Shown here: piece by piece, positions 7,994 to 15,102 of the stretch
How the letters are laid out: each line of letters begins with the position of its first letter
How positions within the stretch are numbered: position 1 is the stretch's first letter
DNA from: a virus
Strand: one strand, 5' to 3'
IMG/VR virus record: IMGVR_UViG_3300025400_000049
Coordinates: 1-33,592 of that record
Length of the DNA: 33,592 nt
Notes under the pieces: model-generated
The model's database searches: none
What the model saw: the letters and a program-made list of their open reading frames with translations, nothing else
Told to the model about the DNA's origin: nothing
Position numbers and translations under genes: made by a program

Positions 7994-8320
7994 ATGGCAC
8001 TTTCCGACAGCATAGCGGCCATGGCCGCAAGGAGCACCGCCGCCAGGGATGCCCTGGCAAGCAATGTCACTTATCGTGGCAACACCGAACGGGCGGTTCT
8101 TTCCACACCGGATCCCAAGTTTGATTTGCAACTCGGAGGGTATCGTAGCGATGCCAGCTTTGAGTGCCGGTTCCTTCGTGTTATTACGCCGGTTCCCACC
8201 TTGGGGGAACTTGTGACCCTTCAGTCCACGGGCGAAACCTATCAGATTCTGGATATCATTCCGGCAAGCGGTGACCCGGCTCGGGCAACCGAAACCCGCG
8301 TCACCCTGAAAACTCCATAA
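7994..8320 (+). CDS. Putative head-tail connector (gpFII-like position)
   Basis: A 108-aa protein with an N-terminal helix (SIAAMAARSTAARDALA) followed by beta-rich sequence ending in GETYQILDIIPASGDPARATETRVTLK. A helix then a small beta barrel whose last strand reports DVxxxDPVRxxxRVTL-like residues is usual for head-tail joining proteins of the FII class. Length (108 aa; FII is 117) and place between coat and tail-terminator candidate support this. The call is structural-pattern inference; no catalytic motif is expected. Confidence 0.6.
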   Translation: MALSDSIAAMAARSTAARDALASNVTYRGNTERAVLSTPDPKFDLQLGGYRSDASFECRFLRVITPVPTLGELVTLQSTGETYQILDIIPASGDPARATETRVTLKTP

Positions 8321-8331
8321 TTTTCAACGCC

Positions 8332-8760
8332 ATGACCGCAGATATCGAACTTGGCCTCATTGGCATCCTTTCTACCCAAGCATCCCTAGATGGACTGATC
8401 ATTCATCCAGGCACAAGTGCCGAACAAATTCCCAATGGCCAACCGCTACTCATTGTGGAGGCTACCAATGCCCAGCGCACGGCCTTGGGACTCTGGAAAT
8501 CGACTTGTCCTCTTCGTCTGACCACTCCGGCCGCCGGCAGTGATTTGGCGCTCCATCGTCACCGGGCTTCGGCGATCGTCGCGCTCTTTGACCAGTATGG
8601 TCAGGGTCCGTCATCTTCCCTGGCATCTGATTTCAATGCCGCACAAACATCATGGAGCTACGCGGGCTTGGCAGGGATGACCGTCAGGGAGCAGGTGGAT
8701 CACGAACGTCATGTGATCGACATTGAAATCGATATCGGTGTGACCCCGGTGGTGGCGTGA
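8332..8760 (+). CDS. Putative tail terminator / minor tail protein (gpU-like)
   Basis: A 142-aa protein lying just before the tail-tube candidates, where tail terminators such as lambda gpU are found. It contains an N-terminal helix with GLIGILSTQASLDG, a beta segment, a helical stretch around ALHRHRASAIVALFDQYG, and a final beta-rich part, VDHERHVIDIEIDIGVTP, resembling the closing strands of gpU-like proteins. It would cap the finished tail and set the head interface. The assignment is from position and fold-like pattern. It is followed directly by the first structured-RNA copy. Confidence 0.55.
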   Translation: MTADIELGLIGILSTQASLDGLIIHPGTSAEQIPNGQPLLIVEATNAQRTALGLWKSTCPLRLTTPAAGSDLALHRHRASAIVALFDQYGQGPSSSLASDFNAAQTSWSYAGLAGMTVREQVDHERHVIDIEIDIGVTPVVA

Positions 8761-8771
8761 TGGGATGTTGG

Positions 8772-8867
8772 CTTTTGACGGCAGTCGCCTCCCGGCGACC
8801 GGTGCCGCCCTTCGGGCTACTCCTACGTCGTAGTCTTACGCGCCGGTTCCCACCGGCTTGTTTGACA
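8772..8867 (+). ncRNA. Structured leader RNA, copy A (TTGACA-terminated)
   Basis: This intergenic element shares conserved linkers with 17625-17721. Stems seen: P1 CGGCA 8779-8783 with TGCCG 8803-8807; P2 GTCGCC 8784-8789 with GGCGAC 8794-8799, loop TCCC; P3 CCC 8808-8810 with GGG 8814-8816; P4 CTAC 8817-8820 with GTAG 8830-8833; P5 GCCGGT 8842-8847 with ACCGGC 8852-8857, loop TCCC. It ends in TTTGACA (TTGACA 8862-8867), 14 nt before the tail-tube ATG. P2, P4 and P5 differ from copy B by paired changes, which argues for an RNA structure acting in the mRNA. I do not recognise the family. It could be a translation-control leader, a processing signal or a separate small RNA. Confidence 0.72.
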
Positions 8868-8881
8868 CCGCACTTAGGGAT

Positions 8882-9202
8882 ATGAGCGCAACCTTTGGCG
8901 TCGGAACCCTTCCGATCACTCCCAATTACACGGGCAACGTGCAGTCTTTCACGGAGACGACAACCGCCACGATCAAAACCTACCGCGACGAATCTGGCGT
9001 TACGGTTGCGGCTTTGCCGGTACCGATGGTAGAGCACAAGGTTTCGATCGATGTGGTCGGTACGGCAACCTTTGGTCTGACGCACAATTCTTCAATAGGA
9101 AGTGGAACACTGACGGTCATTTCCGTGTCTCAGGACGACACCAACGATGATTTTCCAAAAACAAAAATCGAAGCAGTCGCCTACAGCGCAAACGCCTCAT
9201 AA
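8882..9202 (+). CDS. Tail-tube candidate, paralogue 1
   Basis: A 106-aa beta-rich protein beginning MSATFGVGTLPITPN. It resembles the next protein in length, in the MSAT start, in a mid-region T-K-T-Y/D pattern, and at the end (GTLTVISVSQDDTNDDF versus GKIIVDMVETTQKNDDF). Small repetitive-use beta proteins between tail terminator and assembly chaperone are typically tail-tube or tube-like subunits. No large single major tail protein is visible, so one of this pair probably forms the tube. The ATG at 8882 is 14 nt after TTGACA; GGGA lies 4 nt upstream and may act as a weak Shine-Dalgarno sequence. An in-frame TTG at 8858 would start inside the RNA and is less likely. Confidence 0.6.
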   Translation: MSATFGVGTLPITPNYTGNVQSFTETTTATIKTYRDESGVTVAALPVPMVEHKVSIDVVGTATFGLTHNSSIGSGTLTVISVSQDDTNDDFPKTKIEAVAYSANAS

Positions 9203-9217
9203 TTTTTTTATCATTAC

Positions 9218-9541
9218 ATGAGCGCAACTTATACAGGTGGTATCGGAATCAACCTTCTCTCGGCCACGGCTCTTACCAAGGTAAGTGTCACCAATAAATT
9301 GGAGACAAAAACCTACATGGATTACAAGGGAGGGTTTGGCGGTTTTGCCACATTTGATCCAACCGGAGAAATGTCCTGCGAAGGGTACGGCGACACAAAT
9401 CCGGCCACGATTGCCACTCCAACCACAGGTCCCACCGGACTTACTTCGGGCAAGATCATCGTTGATATGGTGGAAACCACGCAAAAGAACGACGATTTCC
9501 GTGCGTTCAAATACACCGCCAAAATCTTTCCCGGCGCATAA
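9218..9541 (+). CDS. Tail-tube candidate, paralogue 2
   Basis: A 107-aa beta-rich protein related to the preceding one, rich in Thr and Gly with a TATPTTGPTGLTSGK turn region and a closing strand FKYTAKIFPGA. It lies 15 nt after its paralogue and before the chaperone genes. Tandem duplication suggests either two tube subunit types or a tube protein plus a cap/adaptor. No Shine-Dalgarno sequence is present before the ATG; the leader is a T-run then ATCATTAC. Which of the two is the abundant tube protein cannot be decided from sequence. Confidence 0.6.
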   Translation: MSATYTGGIGINLLSATALTKVSVTNKLETKTYMDYKGGFGGFATFDPTGEMSCEGYGDTNPATIATPTTGPTGLTSGKIIVDMVETTQKNDDFRAFKYTAKIFPGA

Positions 9542-9566
9542 TCGTTAAGCGCGGTGACATTTTAGA

Positions 9567-10037
9567 ATGAAAACAGGCCAGACATACCATTATCTGCGGG
9601 ACGAAGAGGATCCGCTCAAATCGCCCAACACCCAAGCCATCGGAGCGCTTCTTACTTGCGGCGGGCAACTTGTCAAGGAAGGGGGATACCTTAATGCAAT
9701 CGGCACTCAGGATGGCAAACCGACCAGGACGGTTGTTTGGGTTGCGGAAGAGCGTGAAATTGAATTTTCGGCTTTTTCCGGTGAGACAATCAGCACTCAG
9801 GAACTGTTGCGCCGGTGGAACGACCGGTCATGGCTCGCGGCCAACCTTGATCACCCGATCACCTACCTGCGCACTTACATGGAAAAGATCGGCAAATTGC
9901 GCGATGCCATCCGGGATAATCCACCGCAACTACACATCCAGAAGAGCGGCCGGAGCGCTTATGTCTCGACGACTCGCGGGCCTGATGGGAAACTGGTGCC
10001 TACCGAGCGCGGTCGCAAGCTTTTGGAACTTTTTTGA
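9567..10037 (+). CDS. Hypothetical tail-region protein (156 aa)
   Basis: I do not recognise this 156-aa protein. It is mixed alpha/beta: an N-terminal segment with TYHYLRDEEDPLKSPN, a beta region VVWVAEEREIEFSAFSGE, and a helical C-terminal half (TYLRTYMEKIGKLRDAIRD) ending in a basic, GRKLLELF tail. GTGACA, one base off the recurrent TTGACA, lies 7 nt before the ATG. It sits between tail-tube candidates and the chaperone pair, so a tail-assembly function is the most likely, though unproven. Confidence 0.6.
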   Translation: MKTGQTYHYLRDEEDPLKSPNTQAIGALLTCGGQLVKEGGYLNAIGTQDGKPTRTVVWVAEEREIEFSAFSGETISTQELLRRWNDRSWLAANLDHPITYLRTYMEKIGKLRDAIRDNPPQLHIQKSGRSAYVSTTRGPDGKLVPTERGRKLLELF

Positions 10038-10039
10038 TC

Positions 10040-10453
10040 ATGAGCAAGAAAACTCCTTCCGTGTTGAACAAAGCATTCCGCGACTCGCCGATTATTTGGA
10101 ACGGACTGACCTTTCATCGGTTTTCTTTGGAAACGCAACTTATCGTGATGGATGCGGAGCTGACATTCCTTTACGACCCATCGGTGAAACTTTCGGTGAC
10201 CGAACAAATCCAGCAAATGACGGAATTCCTGTATATTCATGGGACAGATCCCGATGCCGTTCCGTTTAAGAGTGATTCGCCGGAAAGCTATCGGAGCGCG
10301 GTTCGTCAGTTTGCCCGCAGAATCCCGATGACCGGTCTGGTCGGCTTGCGTGATGTGGTCGAACAAATCGTGGCCGGAGTGCATGAGGCCACCGTTGATG
10401 TTCACGACAAACCGGGCATTGGGTCTTCCAAGGAAACACCCCCCCCAAACTGA
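10040..10453 (+). CDS. Tail assembly chaperone, short (G-like) product
   Basis: A 137-aa protein ending 3' to an eight-C run. Its position before the tape measure, and the downstream frame lacking its own start, match the lambda G/GT arrangement, in which G and the frameshifted GT coat the tape measure during tail polymerisation. Sequence is helical in the second half (RSAVRQFARRIPMTGLVGLRDVVEQIV) with an acidic, Pro-ending tail KETPPPN. The ATG at 10040 is preferred to the TTG at 10034, which would only add two residues. No sequence motif defines this family; the call is from architecture. Confidence 0.7.
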   Translation: MSKKTPSVLNKAFRDSPIIWNGLTFHRFSLETQLIVMDAELTFLYDPSVKLSVTEQIQQMTEFLYIHGTDPDAVPFKSDSPESYRSAVRQFARRIPMTGLVGLRDVVEQIVAGVHEATVDVHDKPGIGSSKETPPPN

Positions 10454-10689
10454 GGGAGCCATCCCGTACCGCCTCGCTGGTCTTCACGATCGCAAAGGAA
10501 ACGGGATGGCCGGAACGCCACATCTTGCGCATGCCGCTGGCCAGGCTCCTGCAGTATCTGCACGCTTGCTACCGCAGTCACGACATCTGGACGGTGGATG
10601 CCAGCCCTTCAAAAGAAATCCAGTTGGAAGAGCTTGGGACGCTTTTGGAATTCTTTGACACCCCTGCTGTGGAAGACGATCCATGGTAA
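10040..10689 (+). CDS. Predicted -1 frameshift fusion (GT-like tail chaperone)
   Basis: At 10441-10447 the zero-frame reads C CCC CCA, a heptamer fitting X XXY YYZ, within C-run 10439-10446. Slipping back one base continues through AAA CTG AGG to TAA at 10687-10689, adding 80 residues (starting KLREPSRTAS, ending PAVEDDPW) for a 216-aa fusion. The added frame has no ATG near its beginning, is open from the slip site and reads like real protein (LVFTIAKETGWPERHI), so it should only be made by frameshifting. Its end overlaps the next gene start at 10683. Frameshifting itself is predicted, not shown; a +2 shift is a less likely alternative. Confidence 0.8.
10655..10660 (+). promoter_or_regulatory. 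TTGACA leader element inside the T frame
   Basis: TTGACA in TTCTTTGACACCCC lies 22 nt before the ATG at 10683. Unlike the others it is inside coding sequence (frameshift extension), so the match could be partly accidental. Spacing equals that of the 5842 and, if the second ATG is used, the 16543 elements. Confidence 0.35.
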
Positions 10690-11384
10690 GAATCACACCC
10701 CGCAACACCGACAAATTCCTTCGGGCTTTCGACACCTACATGCGCGATTCCAAGCGGTCACGCATGGAGGCCATGAAGACCCAGGCACGCGGCATTCTGC
10801 GCACGGTGATCGCCGTGACGCCTCCGAGCGGTTGGGATCCTTCAGCCGGTGAAATGACCAGCGGCGGCGAAGCTCGGAAACGTGGGGAACAAGCCGTCAT
10901 GAATGATCTGGCAAAGATCATGCGTGCCTACAGCGGAAAGAAACCCGATTCCAGTTCGCCTGGTTCAATTCACAAATCCTTTCGTCAGGCATCGACCGGC
11001 CGCGTCCAGAAATCATTGAACAAAGCTGGAAAAAAAGACCAGCGGTTCAAAGTACCGACGGCCATCCTTCGTGCCTACAAGCAGGAAAAGAAGAAAATGG
11101 TCGGTTTTTTGGCAAGCGGTTGGATTCCGGCGGCAAAGAAATTGGGAAAAGTTCGTTACCCCGCATGGATCGGCCGTCACAGCGCCCCTGGTCATTGTGA
11201 TTTGAGCATCGGACCAAAGGGGATCGCATTCCGAGCATCGAACGAGGTCAAGTTTGCCGGTCACATGAAAGACATGCAACGCCGCGTCACCTATGCCGTG
11301 AATGTGCAGATAAAAAACATGACCAAGATTTTGAAAAACCTTGAGGAGAAACAGATGAAAGCATCGGGACTTCCGGTGAAATAA
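10683..11384 (+). CDS. Hypothetical tail protein (HK97 gp10-like N-terminus)
   Basis: A 233-aa very basic protein, starting within the last codons of the frameshift extension. The N-terminal part (TDKFLRAFDTYMRDSKRSRMEAMKTQARGILRTVIAVTPPSG) resembles HK97 gp10/gpZ-type tail completion proteins, where a helix is followed by a TPxxSG turn. The middle is Lys/Ser rich (SFRQASTGRVQKSLNKAGKK) and the rest returns to alpha/beta (GFLASGWIPAAKKLGKVRYP). Its position after the chaperones is unusual for gpZ-like proteins, which normally precede the tube. A tail-completion or tape-measure-associated function is inferred. Confidence 0.5.
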   Translation: MVRITPRNTDKFLRAFDTYMRDSKRSRMEAMKTQARGILRTVIAVTPPSGWDPSAGEMTSGGEARKRGEQAVMNDLAKIMRAYSGKKPDSSSPGSIHKSFRQASTGRVQKSLNKAGKKDQRFKVPTAILRAYKQEKKKMVGFLASGWIPAAKKLGKVRYPAWIGRHSAPGHCDLSIGPKGIAFRASNEVKFAGHMKDMQRRVTYAVNVQIKNMTKILKNLEEKQMKASGLPVK

Positions 11385-11387
11385 GCC

Positions 11388-12902
11388 ATGAGCGTCGAAT
11401 TTGCATTGGACCTGATCACCGGGTCGTTTGATTCAAAAATTGCCAAGAGCAAGCATGAGCTAAAAGATTTTAGCGAATCGGCTTCCAAGCTTGGGGAAAA
11501 GATCGGCATCGGCGAACTTCTGGCACCTCTTGCGGCGGCCACGGCTTCCGTGGCAACGCTGGGCGGGATCATGGAAGGCATCCATGGAGCGGTGGAATTG
11601 GGCGATGACATGGTCAACCTTTCCAACAGGACGGGCATTGCCGTCGATCAGCTCATGATGATGCGGCGGCTGTTCAGGGACAGTGGAGTGGAGGCCGAAA
11701 AAATCGGTCCCAGCATTGGGAAAATGCAGAAATATCTTTCCGAAGCCGTTTCGACGGGTGGCACCCCGGTTCTCAAGAACATGGGAATTGATGCCCAGGC
11801 AGAGGCAAACAAAAAACCAGATGAAGCGTTCCGAGACATAGGGACAGCCATTTCACAGATTGGCAATGATTCAGACCGCGCCAAGGCGGCACTGGCCATC
11901 TTTGGCAAGCAGGGAAGCGAATTGCTTCAGATCTTCATGAACCCCGATTTCAAGAATGCAGGGGATATTTCCGCCACAGCGGCAAAGCTTGGGGAAAACG
12001 CTTATCTGTTCAAGGAAGCGCATGACCAGTTGGAACATGTGGGTGAAAAGCTTCAAGGGCTTTTCATAGGACTGGCGGGGCCGGTCATGGCCGCCCTGGA
12101 ACCGCTTTTGGAAGTTGGCGACCAGATCGATCTTTCCGGTGTGGGTGAGCAAATGGGGAATTTTTTGGAAAACTTTGCCACCGATTTCGACAAACAATTT
12201 GAAGAAGTCTTTGAAGGGCTTGGCGATTTTCTTGGGGATCTCTTGGGGCATATTCCTGAATTCATCGTTGGTGCGGTCGGTATCTTGGGTGGTCTTATCG
12301 AAAAGCTCGGTGCCGCCCTCCTGTTTGCGTTTCATACGCCGCTCGATTACTTGCAGGCCGCGATCCAGACCGCGATCGAGAAACTGATGGAAGGTGTCGG
12401 AAATATCCCGGGACTCAATAACCTCACCGGCACCACCGGATTCAAAGCCTCAAGCTTTGATGAAAACCTCAAGCAGGTTCAGGCCGAGGGTAATGGAGCC
12501 ACGCAGCTTGCCCGTCAGGGATCACAGGATGCCAACGGCACCATGAAAGAAGGCGGGGGTCTGATTGTTGATTCCATCAAGCAAAGCCTTGGCGCATTCA
12601 AAGGGGCATTTACGGCCACGGAAAAGAGCACCGCAGTCTTGAGTGAGGCACGGGAAAAGAACCGCAAAAAATATGCTCAAAACCTGAGCGGTGACGATGA
12701 GGTGGAGGGCATTGGGAAAAACAAAAATGCCTTTGCCGACTCATTGCGGAAAATCGGCGGGGGAGGATTTGCCGGTGGCCAAGGGGACCCCCTTTTGGAT
12801 GAAAACAGGCGACAGACCGGACTGCTTCAACGGATTGCTGATGCGGCAACAAGAAAAAATCCCGACATCGGTTCTGGTCCCTTTGGTGCTCGGTTTGCAT
12901 AA
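11388..12902 (+). CDS. Tape measure protein
   Basis: At 504 aa this is the longest tail gene, placed right after the chaperones, and it has tape-measure traits: long helical, Ala/Gly/Leu-rich sequence, a hydrophobic central region (FIVGAVGILGGLIEKLGAALLFAF, about residues 285-308), and the usual C-terminal ending, GGGGFAGGQGDPLLDENRRQ followed by a helix. If the usual relation of about 0.15 nm per residue applies, the tail would be near 75 nm, short for a siphovirus. No lytic-transglycosylase or peptidase domain is visible. It begins 3 nt after the previous stop. Confidence 0.85.
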   Translation: MSVEFALDLITGSFDSKIAKSKHELKDFSESASKLGEKIGIGELLAPLAAATASVATLGGIMEGIHGAVELGDDMVNLSNRTGIAVDQLMMMRRLFRDSGVEAEKIGPSIGKMQKYLSEAVSTGGTPVLKNMGIDAQAEANKKPDEAFRDIGTAISQIGNDSDRAKAALAIFGKQGSELLQIFMNPDFKNAGDISATAAKLGENAYLFKEAHDQLEHVGEKLQGLFIGLAGPVMAALEPLLEVGDQIDLSGVGEQMGNFLENFATDFDKQFEEVFEGLGDFLGDLLGHIPEFIVGAVGILGGLIEKLGAALLFAFHTPLDYLQAAIQTAIEKLMEGVGNIPGLNNLTGTTGFKASSFDENLKQVQAEGNGATQLARQGSQDANGTMKEGGGLIVDSIKQSLGAFKGAFTATEKSTAVLSEAREKNRKKYAQNLSGDDEVEGIGKNKNAFADSLRKIGGGGFAGGQGDPLLDENRRQTGLLQRIADAATRKNPDIGSGPFGARFA

Positions 12903-12911
12903 CGATCGTCC

Positions 12912-13622
12912 ATGAGCCTGATTGACGGATCATTTTTGTTGGGGGAAAAGCGATCCATTGATCGCACGGGTCTTTATAAAATTACCCGAAACGTCTTTTT
13001 TTCATCCAAGGAATCAGCCGTGACAGGAACGTATGCAGAAGTCGGCAACACCTATGATGGGGCGCTCTTTGTGGGTGGCGGTGGGAAAGGGGATGAGGCC
13101 GGAAATTGGGTTTGCAACTGGAATTACGAAAAGGTTGCTGGTTCTTCTGAAGTAAATACATCAAACGACATTGGATTGATTGAAGAGCTTGATTTCAGCT
13201 CGATTCAAAGTCCCATTCAAACAAGCCCCAATTTTCAAAACCTTGTTTCGACTTACGGATGGGATGAGGCAACGCAATCGTTTCCCAAAAAGATATCTGG
13301 TGGAAATGACAGCCCGGTATTTGGAACAACCGATTTCCTTTCCTATTCATGCGTCTATCGTCAGATCCAAACATTGGAATCGGTACCTTCGACGATTTTC
13401 GACAATATCGGCACGATTGACGACAACGTGCCGTTTCAAAAAATCGCCGATCCTGCGGAAGGTGATGAGCGCACCTGGCTATATTTGGCGCCCAAGATTG
13501 CCTCCCGAGGGAATGCTTTTCAAATCACTCAGGAATGGATGTTGTCGGGATTTGGCACTGGATGGATCCCCGAAATCTATTCTCAAGTGGCTTTAAGCGT
13601 TTTGAATACTTCCGACAACTAA
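12912..13622 (+). CDS. Distal tail protein, paralogue 1
   Basis: A 236-aa protein with no family I recognise, but clearly related to the following gene. Shared blocks are DRTGLY/F, I-x-EELDFS ... PIQ-x-x-PNF, a FDNIG-I segment, and a final W-L-x-L-x-PKI-x-SR ... WMLSG-x-G block. Beta-rich composition and position after the tape measure suggest a distal tail or baseplate component. No lambda-type gpM/L/K/I/J set follows, so the tail tip differs from the standard model. Confidence 0.6.
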   Translation: MSLIDGSFLLGEKRSIDRTGLYKITRNVFFSSKESAVTGTYAEVGNTYDGALFVGGGGKGDEAGNWVCNWNYEKVAGSSEVNTSNDIGLIEELDFSSIQSPIQTSPNFQNLVSTYGWDEATQSFPKKISGGNDSPVFGTTDFLSYSCVYRQIQTLESVPSTIFDNIGTIDDNVPFQKIADPAEGDERTWLYLAPKIASRGNAFQITQEWMLSGFGTGWIPEIYSQVALSVLNTSDN

Positions 13623-13629
13623 GGAATTT

Positions 13630-14259
13630 ATGAGTATTGAAATCATCGGTGGCAGTTTTACGCTTGATCGGACGGGGCTTTTTACACAGACCGACCGCTA
13701 TGCGTTTCCCTCTCAGGATGGCGCATTGCCAACCGAAGCGGAAAACTTTGCCGCCGCTTACGAAGAATCAAATTTCTCGGTTGATGAGAGTGGTGCATTT
13801 TGGGTTGGCGAATATCGATCCACGGATGCCCAAGGGATGATCACCGAGGAACTGGATTTTTCCATGCACGAGGAACCGATCCAGAGCCATCCCAATTTCC
13901 TGACCAAAGATACGGGCATCGCCGCCGTGTATAAATACGATCCGGCCTCCAATTCCTTTGCCAAAACAAAACCGGATGGATCCCCCAATCCGTTGTATGG
14001 TTGCACCAGTTATCTTGCGATGACGGCGACTTTTAGAAAAAACCAATCCGTTGGAAACCTTGATTCTGTGGATGGGTTGTTTGATAATATCGGCAAAATC
14101 TCGGGTCCGACCTACGATTTGATCACGATTCCGGTGATTGATTGGAGAAATTGGTTGAAATTGACCCCCAAGATTGTGTCTCGATCTGGCGTGTTTGAAG
14201 TGAGCGAATCCTGGATGCTGAGTGGAGCTGGCGGTTGGAACAGCAAAATTTACGTTTGA
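13630..14259 (+). CDS. Distal tail protein, paralogue 2
   Basis: A 209-aa paralogue of the preceding protein with the same DRTGLF, TEELDFS ... EPIQSHPNF, LFDNIGKI and WMLSGAGG segments. It starts 8 nt after the previous stop; AAGGA upstream gives a weak Shine-Dalgarno match, one of few in the late region. Tandem duplication with divergence suggests two rings or a heteromeric tip. The function is inferred from position only. Confidence 0.6.
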   Translation: MSIEIIGGSFTLDRTGLFTQTDRYAFPSQDGALPTEAENFAAAYEESNFSVDESGAFWVGEYRSTDAQGMITEELDFSMHEEPIQSHPNFLTKDTGIAAVYKYDPASNSFAKTKPDGSPNPLYGCTSYLAMTATFRKNQSVGNLDSVDGLFDNIGKISGPTYDLITIPVIDWRNWLKLTPKIVSRSGVFEVSESWMLSGAGGWNSKIYV

Positions 14260-14265
14260 TTGACA
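14260..14265 (+). promoter_or_regulatory. TTGACA leader element
   Basis: TTGACA immediately follows the stop at 14257-14259 and lies 14 nt before the ATG at 14280. TATAAT occurs at 14276-14281, but the 10-nt spacer is too short for an ordinary sigma-70 promoter and the box overlaps the start codon. Confidence 0.5.
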
Positions 14266-14279
14266 TCTTGGCTTCTATA

Positions 14280-14495
14280 ATGACCACACCGATCACGATC
14301 ACGATCCCGTCCAAACCCGTCCAGGTTTCATTGTCCATCAGCGCCGATCAGGTCAATGGACTTGTGGAGCTTTTGCAAAACGCCCCCGCTTCGGTAATTG
14401 CGTTTCCTGAAAATAAAACGGCTTCGGATCTGACTCTTTTCTCGTTGTCGATCACCCCGTCGGGTGCTGGCAAATTGGTTTTGGCGCTCAAGTGA
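14280..14495 (+). CDS. Small Thr/Ile-rich protein, unknown
   Basis: A 71-aa protein starting MTTPITITIPSKPVQVSLS, with beta-rich first half and a helix (ADQVNGLVELLQNAP). I do not recognise it. It follows the paralogous distal tail genes and a TTGACA element by 14 nt. An in-frame TTG 45 nt earlier would start inside the preceding gene and across the leader element, so the ATG is preferred. Likely a small virion or assembly protein. Confidence 0.55.
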   Translation: MTTPITITIPSKPVQVSLSISADQVNGLVELLQNAPASVIAFPENKTASDLTLFSLSITPSGAGKLVLALK

Positions 14496-14532
14496 GCCGA
14501 TTGATTCCAGATTTTATTTTTTAGTTTTTGCC

Positions 14533-15099
14533 ATGATCACGCTTCCGTCGAAAGTTTCGCGGGGTGATGAAGTTACTGCGGCCTGGGCCAACAAAGTGGT
14601 GGATACCCTGGCAAGCTTAAGGCCAATGGCGGGGGAGGGGACAAGGGTCTCGCAGACTCCCGGCGGTTTTATTGTTTCTTCAAACGTCCCATTTCAGAAA
14701 AAAACCCTTCCGTTTGATATCATACTTTCGGTCAATAATGCAGGTGAAGATCAGATGTTGTTGATGCCAGGCACCGTATCCGGTTTTTTAGCGTCTAACA
14801 TTTTTACTCCGATCACAGTTGATTTGACCCAGCAAGTGAATGTCTCTTTAAACGTCACGGCCACCAATGGATCGGTAACATCCGTCAATATCATGGCGGG
14901 AACGGATCCATTTACGGGACAAACTCCAACTGCTTATGAACCGTCGGGGGAATTTCAGATTCCCGCCGGAGTCATTATCGATGGAAAACCGTGGAATCTG
15001 CTGGCAAAAAATTGGGTCAATCCCGTTCCCGTGGTTGCTTACACGACTTACGAAGGGGATACCAACACCCCGGTGCCACATTACATCTGGACCTGGTGA
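14533..15099 (+). CDS. Hypothetical distal tail protein (188 aa)
   Basis: A 188-aa protein starting MITLPSKVSRGDEVTAAWANKVVDTLASLRP. The opening, with a RGD...VTAAWANxVVDTL helix, resembles the start of many phage tail/fibre-adaptor proteins, in which a short N-terminal segment docks on the tail. The rest is beta-rich with many Val/Thr strands (TVDLTQQVNVSLNVTATNG). It ends 3 nt before the next gene, so the two are probably coexpressed. An adaptor or fibre N-terminal part is a reasonable inference; no direct evidence. Confidence 0.55.
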   Translation: MITLPSKVSRGDEVTAAWANKVVDTLASLRPMAGEGTRVSQTPGGFIVSSNVPFQKKTLPFDIILSVNNAGEDQMLLMPGTVSGFLASNIFTPITVDLTQQVNVSLNVTATNGSVTSVNIMAGTDPFTGQTPTAYEPSGEFQIPAGVIIDGKPWNLLAKNWVNPVPVVAYTTYEGDTNTPVPHYIWTW

Positions 15100-15102
15100 T
15101 CC

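Noticed and set aside
8761-8881. Rho-independent terminator instead of structured RNA
   Set aside because: No T-run follows P5 or the other stems, and the conserved single-stranded linkers and paired changes would not be needed for a terminator.
10350-10658. Third-frame reading through the chaperone frameshift region
   Set aside because: It overlaps the well-supported -1 frame and shows no structure-like pattern; the -1 frame explains the region better.
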